From the NCBI GenBank assembly GCA_017645985.1, contig JAGCNK010000188.1, forward strand, positions 1 to 16,424: a DNA stretch of 16,424 nucleotides. The letters are read 5' to 3'. Source of the stretch: Bacteroidales bacterium (GTDB lineage Bacteria > Bacteroidota > Bacteroidia > Bacteroidales > UBA3824). Positions 1 to 5,145 of this stretch are shown here, piece after piece; within the stretch, counting starts at the first letter, position 1; every line of letters begins with the position of its first letter. Made by a program: the position numbers and the translations under genes. Under the pieces are notes generated by a model. It saw only the letters and a program-made list of their open reading frames with translations. It did not search any database and was not told the DNA's origin.

Positions 1-476
1 TCAACAAATTCCTGATGCTCTTCCATAGTGCTTTGGTCGATCAACTGCACACGGATAGTGGCATCGCCGTTGGTAGCCTTAGCGTATACGGTAAAGCGGT
101 AATCCTCGTCTTTGAGCAATCCGATACCGAAAAAACCTTCGTTGGTGAGCGACGTGCGACGCTCGGGATGTCCTGGATACGAGAGCGTTACATAATGCGG
201 GCAGCGGTCGAAAGGACCATCGTTTTTCACCTCCACCTTGCCGGTAGTTTGCCATCCCATAAGGCTCTGCGGAAACTCAAACGAGCGGTTTTTTACCAAC
301 TCGCCATACAATCCACCGTCGGCGGCGTAGTTGATATCTTCAAAGAAAATGCCGTACATAGTGTTTTGCACGGGTGCGACCGGTTTTGCAGTCTGCACGT
401 CGAGCACGTGAGTCTGCGCCGATGCGTTGAGGGCGACAGTAAGGGCCGCCGCTGTGGCTAACAATTGTGTCTTCAT
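1..476 (-). CDS. GH51 alpha-L-arabinofuranosidase, N-terminal part (partial)
   Basis: The reading frame starts at ATG 476-474 and stays open for 158 codons to the left edge, so the C-terminal part, including the catalytic barrel, is outside the window. Residues 1-20 form a signal peptide ending ASA-Q, which implies export to the periplasm or beyond. Residues 40-67 (MYGIFFEDINYAADGGLYGE and the following LVKNRSFEF) match the start of bacterial GH51 arabinofuranosidases. The next stretch resembles the carbohydrate-binding-like N-terminal domain of Bacteroidota members. Such enzymes release terminal arabinofuranose from arabinan or arabinoxylan. No polysaccharide-utilisation transporter genes are visible here. 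The family call rests on the N-terminal motif only; the exact linkage specificity cannot be read. Confidence 0.85.
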   Translation of the reverse strand, partial: MKTQLLATAAALTVALNASAQTHVLDVQTAKPVAPVQNTMYGIFFEDINYAADGGLYGELVKNRSFEFPQSLMGWQTTGKVEVKNDGPFDRCPHYVTLSYPGHPERRTSLTNEGFFGIGLLKDEDYRFTVYAKATNGDATIRVQLIDQSTMEEHQEFV

Positions 477-501
477 ATAATTTATGTTTAAGATTATAGT
501 G

Positions 502-509
502 CAAAGAAA
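502..509 (-). promoter_or_regulatory. Candidate -7 box for the GH51 gene
   Basis: On the minus strand this reads TTTCTTTG followed by CAC, one mismatch from TAnnTTTG. It lies 25 nt before the GH51 ATG. No convincing TTTG is seen at the usual upstream distance, so this is a weak call. Confidence 0.4.
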
Positions 510-573
510 CATAAAAATTTGCCACCATAGGGGGACAAACGGACATTTTGTTAGCACAAAATGGACAAAAGGC

Positions 574-629
574 AAAAAAAAAGCATCCGAATTGGTCTTT
601 CGGATGCCGAATCAGGCCTCACGCCTGAT
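574..629 (-). terminator. Tandem-hairpin Rho-independent terminator after siaC1
   Basis: Read on the minus strand, the siaC1 stop is followed by a 7-bp hairpin (arms 623-629 and 611-617, 5-nt loop). A 9-bp hairpin follows (arms 599-607 and 583-591, 7-nt loop), then nine Ts (582-574). The second hairpin plus T tract is a classical intrinsic terminator. It would end the siaB1-siaC2-siaC1 transcript before the GH51 gene on the same strand. Confidence 0.9.
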
Positions 630-651
630 ATTTTCGAAAAGGAATAATTGT

Positions 652-1038
652 CTACTCAACAAAAGGCTTCATATCGATTTTGAGGTTTGAACCCAGAATG
701 TAGTCCTTAATGTCGTCCCTCATATCGGTATCGTCCTTGTAATAATACCATTCTACCTTCACTTCACCGCCGTTCCTCTCAAATTCTTTCAGCACTCCGA
801 GGATGGTAAGAATCCATTTGGATGTGCTTGTGTTGAAGTATTTAAGTTGTAGAATAAGTTCGATTCGTTTTGCCGTTCTCAAATATCTGTTAATCCATTC
901 AACCAGAGGTGTGTAAAATTTGGCAGTCTCCTCTAAAAAAGACTCGCCCTTGATAACGCACTTGCCTGTAATAGAGTCGAAATCGACCGCAGGCATTATG
1001 TAGTTATCTCTTACCGCTTGAATGTGAATATCTTCCAT
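652..1038 (-). CDS. SiaC family regulatory phosphoprotein, paralogue 1 (DUF1987)
   Basis: A 128-residue soluble protein of the SiaC/DUF1987 family. Family signatures are GESFLEET at 31-38, the FYTPLVEW segment at 41-48 and YFNTSTS at 67-73. The YFNT-S/T-S loop is the family's phospho-acceptor region. In Pseudomonas aeruginosa, SiaC is phosphorylated by SiaB, dephosphorylated by SiaA, and activates the diguanylate cyclase SiaD when unphosphorylated. The partner here is unknown. This is the last and most diverged of the three copies: VIKGES replaces CEL-GES, a Trp follows TSTSK, and the C-terminus ends KPFVE rather than NIIP. It lies 22 nt after siaC2 and just before a strong terminator, so it is probably co-transcribed. 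No Shine-Dalgarno is visible. Confidence 0.9.
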   Translation of the reverse strand: MEDIHIQAVRDNYIMPAVDFDSITGKCVIKGESFLEETAKFYTPLVEWINRYLRTAKRIELILQLKYFNTSTSKWILTILGVLKEFERNGGEVKVEWYYYKDDTDMRDDIKDYILGSNLKIDMKPFVE

Positions 1039-1060
1039 TGTTAACAGCTACTAGAGTTGA

Positions 1061-1450
1061 TTAAAACGGAATAATATTGATATTCAGTCCGGTATCAATC
1101 ATATAGTCCTCGATGTCCTCCTGCATATCCGAGTCGTTTTCGTCGTAGTGCCAGTTAACAGTTACCTCGCCGCCGTCGTCCTCGTAATCCTTGAGCACGT
1201 TGAGCAAGTCCAAAATGCATCGCGACGTACTTGTATTGAAATACGTAAGCTTGATAATGAAGGCGATGGGTTTCTTTATCTTTGTGGTAAATTCCACGAG
1301 CCAGTCTACGAGGGGCTTGTAAAATTCCGCAGTATCTTCTAGAAACGATTCGCCCGACAGTTCACAGATTCCGGTCTGTGCGTCGAACTTCACCGTAGGT
1401 GTGAAGAAATTTTTGTGCGAGCCCTCTATTTCAATGTTTTCTAATTCCAT
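1061..1450 (-). CDS. SiaC family regulatory phosphoprotein, paralogue 2 (DUF1987)
   Basis: A 129-residue cytosolic protein, full length for the SiaC/DUF1987 family. Conserved blocks are TPTVKFDAQTGICE at about 17-30, GESFLEDT at 33-40, FYKPLVDW at 43-50 and the phospho-acceptor segment YFNTSTS at 70-76. An acidic C-terminal third (DENDSDMQEDIED) follows. By family knowledge it should be the substrate of a SiaB kinase and bind a target protein according to phosphorylation state. It is 42 nt downstream of siaB1 and 22 nt upstream of siaC1, forming a kinase-substrate-substrate operon. Which Ser or Thr is modified cannot be decided from sequence. Confidence 0.92.
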   Translation of the reverse strand: MELENIEIEGSHKNFFTPTVKFDAQTGICELSGESFLEDTAEFYKPLVDWLVEFTTKIKKPIAFIIKLTYFNTSTSRCILDLLNVLKDYEDDGGEVTVNWHYDENDSDMQEDIEDYMIDTGLNINIIPF

Positions 1451-1492
1451 TTTCGATTCTTGTTAATGTTGACCAATTTATTTCCTTTTCTA

Positions 1493-2071
1493 CTAATTGT
1501 TTTTAAAATTATCTTTCGATATTTTAACGGCAATCGACAAGAAAGATTCTTCATCGTTTACCGGAGTGAGTTCTATATCTAAAGGACTTTCTGCGGTTAA
1601 AGCCACTTGAATAAGTCCGATGTTGCCGCTATTAGGTTTGCCTTCGTTTGCAAGTCGGCGCTGTTCGCGGCGGTATTCGCGCAAGCTTTCGCGGTCGAGC
1701 GAATTTATGGTTTCGCATTTTTCAATTACGGGCACCACGTCGGCATTGTTGACCACATTACCAGTTACAAACGTGTAATAGTCTCCACACTCACTTACTA
1801 CGAGTGTTCCCAAACCTACCGACTTACCGTTTTCGAGTTTGCAACTTTCTGCGCTATAGAGCCATACGTTTTGGGCAAGCTCCATAAAGACTTTAAAAAT
1901 CTTATTTTTAGCTTTGCCATCACCTTCGTCGGTTACAAGGAGAATATTTTCCCCAATCACCGTCATAATCCTTTCATCTACCGGTCCTTTGTAAGATACC
2001 AATATGTTCTGATTCATCAGATTATGATATTCGTACAGGCTGAAATTATAGTTTTCTTTTTTCTTTACCAT
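1493..2071 (-). CDS. SiaB family protein kinase, paralogue 1 (DUF6272)
   Basis: A 192-residue protein resembling the SiaB/DUF6272 kinase family, which has a GHKL-like ATPase fold. An N-box-like segment at about 58-69 carries E64 and N68 (ELAQN), positioned like the catalytic Glu and Mg-binding Asn of anti-sigma-factor kinases. Glycine-rich motifs follow at 85-89 (VGLGT) and 148-153 (SGNIGL). A family-specific block VIEKCETINSL with LREYRREQRR lies between them. The family phosphorylates SiaC-type proteins on Ser/Thr. It is first in its operon, 76 nt after siaC3, with its own -7 box. Compared with the other copy it has a longer N-terminus and VWLYS rather than ISQYS after the N-box. Confidence 0.88.
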   Translation of the reverse strand: MVKKKENYNFSLYEYHNLMNQNILVSYKGPVDERIMTVIGENILLVTDEGDGKAKNKIFKVFMELAQNVWLYSAESCKLENGKSVGLGTLVVSECGDYYTFVTGNVVNNADVVPVIEKCETINSLDRESLREYRREQRRLANEGKPNSGNIGLIQVALTAESPLDIELTPVNDEESFLSIAVKISKDNFKNN

Positions 2072-2097
2072 ATCAAAGTCAAATTTTAGGTCAGGTG

Positions 2098-2105
2098 CAA
2101 ATATA
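2098..2105 (-). promoter_or_regulatory. -7 box of the siaB1-siaC2-siaC1 operon
   Basis: The minus strand reads TATATTTG then CACC, a perfect TAnnTTTG match 26 nt before the siaB1 ATG. The expected upstream TTG is not clear because the sequence there is almost pure A/T. It implies the second SiaB-SiaC unit can be transcribed independently of siaB2-siaC3. Confidence 0.6.
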
Positions 2106-2147
2106 AACTTAATTTTTTTATATTAAAATATCAGCGTACAATTTTTT

Positions 2148-2543
2148 TTATTCTTCCACTTCTGAAATAGGTATAATGTTGATTTCCAGACCAGTTTCGA
2201 GTATAAAATCCTCCACTTCCTCGAGTTCCTCATCAGAATCGTCGTAATACCAGTTGACCTCTACCTGACCGCCCTCTTTCTGATATTTTTTGAGCATGTC
2301 GAGTATGTCAACAAGGCACTTGGAGCTACTGGTGTTGAAGTAGCTCAGCTTGAAGTTGAATTTGAGCGGGCCTTTTACAGTTTCGGTGTACTCCTTGATC
2401 CATGCGAACAGCGGTGTGTAGAATTTGATTGTCTCCTCCAAATACGACTCTCCTTCAAGCTCGCAAAGTCCCGTCTTGGAATCAAAATTTACCGTGGGTA
2501 CGAAGAATGCTTCGTGTACGCCTTTAATATGAATGTCGTTCAT
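2148..2543 (-). CDS. SiaC family regulatory phosphoprotein, paralogue 3 (DUF1987)
   Basis: A 131-residue SiaC/DUF1987 protein. Conserved blocks are VPTVNFDSKTGLCELEGES at about 15-33, YLEET at 34-38, FYTPLFAW at 41-48 and the phospho-acceptor segment YFNTSSSKC at 68-76. Its acidic C-terminal segment (DDSDEELEEVED) is the most acidic of the three copies, and it ends with an extra SEVEE tail. It follows siaB2 after 41 nt, so the two are probably co-transcribed as a kinase-substrate pair. The YFNTSSSK version looks closest to the common family form, so I take this as the canonical SiaC of the locus; that ranking is inference. Confidence 0.92.
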   Translation of the reverse strand: MNDIHIKGVHEAFFVPTVNFDSKTGLCELEGESYLEETIKFYTPLFAWIKEYTETVKGPLKFNFKLSYFNTSSSKCLVDILDMLKKYQKEGGQVEVNWYYDDSDEELEEVEDFILETGLEINIIPISEVEE

Positions 2544-2584
2544 TGTCTCTCGTTTTTATTAACAATTTGTACGGTCATACAAAA

Positions 2585-3115
2585 CTATTTGTTTATTTTA
2601 ACACTGACTATATAAAAATAATTGTTGTCTTCGCATTTAACTACTCCGTACTCGATGGGATTGTCGGCTGTCAGCGCCACCTGAATCAGTCCGATATTTC
2701 CACCACCCTTGTTGCTTGCCGGCATGTTGCGTTGCAGACGGCGGTATTCGCGCAGCTTGTCGCGTGTCATGGAGTTGATGTTGTCGCATTTCTCTATCAC
2801 TGGGATAATGCTCTCCATAGTGGTTTTGTTGCCGGTTGAGAACTGAAAGTAGTCGTCGTACTCCTTGATAAGCATTGTGCCTACTCCCATCGATTCGCCC
2901 GATGAGTTCGGCTCGCGCTCCAGGCTGTACTGTGATATGTTCTGAGCAAGTTCCAAAAAGATCTTAAATACTTTTTTTGTTACCTTGTCGTTGCTTGTAA
3001 GCGTTCCCTCAATACCCTGCGCCAAAATGGTGAGTATCTCGGAATCAAATAATCCCGTATATGAGATACACACATTGTCGGTGGCACGTCGTTTATTTGT
3101 GTTTGCGCTTTCCAT
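2585..3115 (-). CDS. SiaB family protein kinase, paralogue 2 (DUF6272)
   Basis: A SiaB/DUF6272 kinase of 176 residues from ATG 3115. N-box ELAQN has E55 and N59. Glycine motifs are MGVGT (76-80) and GGGNIGLIQ (137-145), and the block VIEKCDNINSM with LREYRRLQR is shared with siaB1. The frame is open to an upstream ATG at 3193 (202 residues), but those 26 extra codons are A/T-rich, have no counterpart in siaB1, and the run before ATG 3115 looks like a Bacteroidota leader. I therefore prefer 3115. It heads the siaB2-siaC3 unit and diverges from the esterase operon. A good promoter at 3291-3323 would give a leader of about 90 or 170 nt depending on the start. Confidence 0.87.
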   Translation of the reverse strand: MESANTNKRRATDNVCISYTGLFDSEILTILAQGIEGTLTSNDKVTKKVFKIFLELAQNISQYSLEREPNSSGESMGVGTMLIKEYDDYFQFSTGNKTTMESIIPVIEKCDNINSMTRDKLREYRRLQRNMPASNKGGGNIGLIQVALTADNPIEYGVVKCEDNNYFYIVSVKINK

Positions 3116-3290
3116 TTCGTTATTATTTTTTTGTAGTAGTAATAAATCAATAATCAAACCAATCTTGTCGCCTGAAGGCGTTTTTTTGAGCATTAATTTG
3201 ATACGGTTATTACAAAATATTTGTTATCAGGTAGTTACCGAATTAAAAAAAATCTTTTTTAACCGCCGGACACACTCTCTAATAACATTT

Positions 3291-3323
3291 CAAAAATATT
3301 AAATATTTCTGATTGTTTGCAAA
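3291..3323 (-). promoter_or_regulatory. Promoter of siaB2-siaC3
   Basis: On the minus strand, TTTG (3323-3320), 21 nt, then TATTTTTG (3298-3291), a full match to the Bacteroidota consensus. Predicted transcription start is near 3284. Confidence 0.6.
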
Positions 3324-3520
3324 TTTTTTTGTAATAAAATTAACGCAAAGTTTAATTTTTTTTGGGGAGGGTCTGAGGGGGAAGAACAAACACGCATTAA
3401 TATGTTGATTACTAATAAATTAAGCACAAACAGAAGGCTATAAAAAAATGCTATATATATATAAGGTGTGCTAGGCTGATAAAAATTGTTAAACTTATCG
3501 TTTTTTATCAAAAAGAGAAC
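3324..3520. other. AT-rich divergent intergenic region with a G-rich island
   Basis: This lies between the siaB2 promoter and the esterase promoter and holds no credible gene. It contains poly-T and AT runs, plus one striking G-rich island at 3364-3381 (runs of 4, 3 and 5 Gs). A 6-bp inverted repeat, AGCACA at 3423-3428 with TGTGCT at 3467-3472, also occurs here. No function is assigned. Confidence 0.5.
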
Positions 3521-3528
3521 TATATTTG
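3521..3528 (+). promoter_or_regulatory. -7 box of the esterase/SGNH operon
   Basis: TATATTTG followed by CAAC is a perfect TAnnTTTG match 27 nt before ATG 3556. No good TTG is seen at the usual upstream distance. Confidence 0.65.
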
Positions 3529-3555
3529 CAACAACAAAATAAAAAACCGAAAAAA

Positions 3556-4341
3556 ATGAAAAAGATACTATCCACATTGATAATGGTGGCCATCGCCGCC
3601 ACAGTTGCAGCGCAGCAGCCGGTAGACGTGCAGCTGAGAAAGCAGTTTGAAAAATGCTACTTCACCGACACCAACAACACCGTGCTGCCCTACCGATTGC
3701 TCAAACCCGCCAAAATAGACAGCACCAAGAGCTACCCCGTAGTGCTGTTTCTCCACGGAGCGGGCGAACGCGGCAACGACAACGAAGCCCAGCTGACATA
3801 TATGGACAAGATATTCGGAAGCCAGTCGTTTCAGCAGAAATATCCCTGCTATGTGATTCTGCCGCAGTGCGCCGAAAACTTCCGCTGGTGCGAAACCGAC
3901 TGGACACTGCCATCGCACACTATGCCCGACACCATATCGGTATATCTCAACGCAACCAACCAACTGTTAGACAGCATAGTAAGCGCAGTCAACGCCGACA
4001 CCTCGCGCCTTTACATCACAGGTATGTCGATGGGCGGATTCGGCACCTGGGATCTGATTTCGCGCTATCCCAACAAGTTCGCTGCCGCTCTGCCGATATG
4101 CGGAGGCGCCGACCTGAATATGGCGTGCATACTTAAAGATATGCCAATCAAGACATTCCACGGATCTACCGACAAGCTTGTGAAGGTAACCCGCACCAGG
4201 AATATGACCATCGCCATCCACAAATGCGGAGGCAACAAGATCGACTACACAGAGCTAACCGGCAAAGGACACCTAATCTGGAACCAGGTGTACAATATGC
4301 CCAGCACATTTCAATGGCTATTCGCACAAAAGAAAAAATAA
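3556..4341 (+). CDS. Exported alpha/beta-hydrolase (carboxylesterase / prolyl-oligopeptidase-like)
   Basis: A 261-residue protein with a signal peptide (1-20, ending VAAQ), so probably periplasmic or surface located. It has an alpha/beta-hydrolase core: oxyanion segment FLHGAGERGND at 65-75, nucleophile elbow GMSMGG with S158, acid D206 in GSTDKLVKV, and H239 in GKGHLIW. The GMSMGGFGTWD form is typical of CE1-like and prolyl-oligopeptidase-like esterases of carbohydrate-degrading Bacteroidota. The substrate, perhaps acetyl or feruloyl esters on polysaccharide, is inference. An in-frame TTG at 3526 lies inside the promoter -7 box, so ATG 3556 is the likely start. The next gene begins 6 nt after the stop, so the two form an operon. 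Confidence 0.85.
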   Translation: MKKILSTLIMVAIAATVAAQQPVDVQLRKQFEKCYFTDTNNTVLPYRLLKPAKIDSTKSYPVVLFLHGAGERGNDNEAQLTYMDKIFGSQSFQQKYPCYVILPQCAENFRWCETDWTLPSHTMPDTISVYLNATNQLLDSIVSAVNADTSRLYITGMSMGGFGTWDLISRYPNKFAAALPICGGADLNMACILKDMPIKTFHGSTDKLVKVTRTRNMTIAIHKCGGNKIDYTELTGKGHLIWNQVYNMPSTFQWLFAQKKK

Positions 4342-4347
4342 AACAAC

Positions 4348-5118
4348 ATGAAACCACTTGGTAAATTCATAGCCATACTGGCTATCACCACAGCCGCTCT
4401 GGCGGCATATTCGCTCAGCGGACAAAACCTCAACGTTGCCGGCGCTGAAATCAAACGCTCCGACATGGCAAAATTTCTATGCGGCGACACCACGCCAATC
4501 TACACCACCGAGATGTTCACATCAGAATACACGCCAATGTCGGGCATCGACAGCTCGGCGCAGACAATCCTGCTCATCGGCGACAGCATGCTTGAACAAT
4601 TCCGCTGGCGATTGCGCGACTACTGCGCCGAAAACGGACACACAATGCAGTCGGTGATTTGGTACAGCTCGCAGAGCGAATGGTACGGCACTACCGACAC
4701 CCTCCGCCACTTTATCAACAAGTTCAAGCCAACATACGTGATCCTGATTCTCGGAGCCAACGAACTGTTTGTTCGCGACATCATCGAAAAACGCACTCCC
4801 TATGTAAAACACATTATAGAACAGATAGATACGATACCGTTTGTATGGGTCGGACCTCCCAACTGGAAAGACGACACCGGCATCAACGAGATGATTCTCG
4901 CCAACGTGGGAAGCCGTCAGTATTATCCGTCTAAAAACCTGAAATACAAGCGATATGCCGACGGTGCTCATCCCAAGCCCGAATCTGCATTTATGTGGTG
5001 CGACTCGGTGGCAAAATACATTATGGACAAGAGCCGTCACCCGATTTTGCTCAATCCTCCTACAAAAAAATATAGCGGGTCGCCAAATTCTACCATTTTG
5101 CAACCTTGGAAAAAATAA
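4348..5118 (+). CDS. Exported SGNH/GDSL-family hydrolase
   Basis: A 256-residue protein with an N-terminal hydrophobic segment (about 7-22), acting as a signal peptide or membrane anchor. SGNH blocks are visible: block I LLIGDSM with nucleophile S80, block III LGANE with N138, and block V DGAHP with D205 and H208. Block II is not obvious. These enzymes hydrolyse ester bonds, often O-acetyl groups on polysaccharides or peptidoglycan; the substrate is unknown. It lies 6 nt after the alpha/beta-hydrolase, suggesting the two exported esterases act together. A DUF459-like or acyltransferase-accessory role is possible but cannot be decided here. Confidence 0.8.
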   Translation: MKPLGKFIAILAITTAALAAYSLSGQNLNVAGAEIKRSDMAKFLCGDTTPIYTTEMFTSEYTPMSGIDSSAQTILLIGDSMLEQFRWRLRDYCAENGHTMQSVIWYSSQSEWYGTTDTLRHFINKFKPTYVILILGANELFVRDIIEKRTPYVKHIIEQIDTIPFVWVGPPNWKDDTGINEMILANVGSRQYYPSKNLKYKRYADGAHPKPESAFMWCDSVAKYIMDKSRHPILLNPPTKKYSGSPNSTILQPWKK

Positions 5119-5125
5119 TTTTTTG

Positions 5126-5133
5126 TATATTTA
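5126..5133 (+). promoter_or_regulatory. Weak candidate -7 box before the SpoIIE phosphatase gene
   Basis: TATATTTA is one mismatch from TAnnTTTG and lies 12 nt before ATG 5146, with a TTG at 5106-5108 (17-nt spacer). The phosphatase gene could be transcribed from here or read through from the esterase operon 27 nt upstream. Confidence 0.3.
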
Positions 5134-5145
5134 CAGAAAAAATAA

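Noticed and set aside
15..461. 148-codon plus-strand reading frame
   Set aside because: It is antisense to the GH51 coding sequence, which has a clear signal peptide and family motif.
3169..3187. Intrinsic terminator on the plus strand
   Set aside because: The stem is only 4 bp and there is no plus-strand gene upstream to terminate; kept only as a leader oddity.
3364..3381. G-quadruplex
   Set aside because: Only three G runs are present; a standard intramolecular quadruplex needs four, so I report it only as a G-rich island.
3526..3555. Earlier TTG start for the alpha/beta-hydrolase
   Set aside because: It lies inside the predicted -7 box, so it would not be transcribed, and it would bury the signal peptide behind ten polar residues.
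3299..3577. 92-codon minus-strand reading frame with hydrophobic residues
   Set aside because: It spans the siaB2 and esterase promoters, the G-rich island and the start of the esterase gene. Its composition reflects translated A/T-rich DNA and no family is recognisable.
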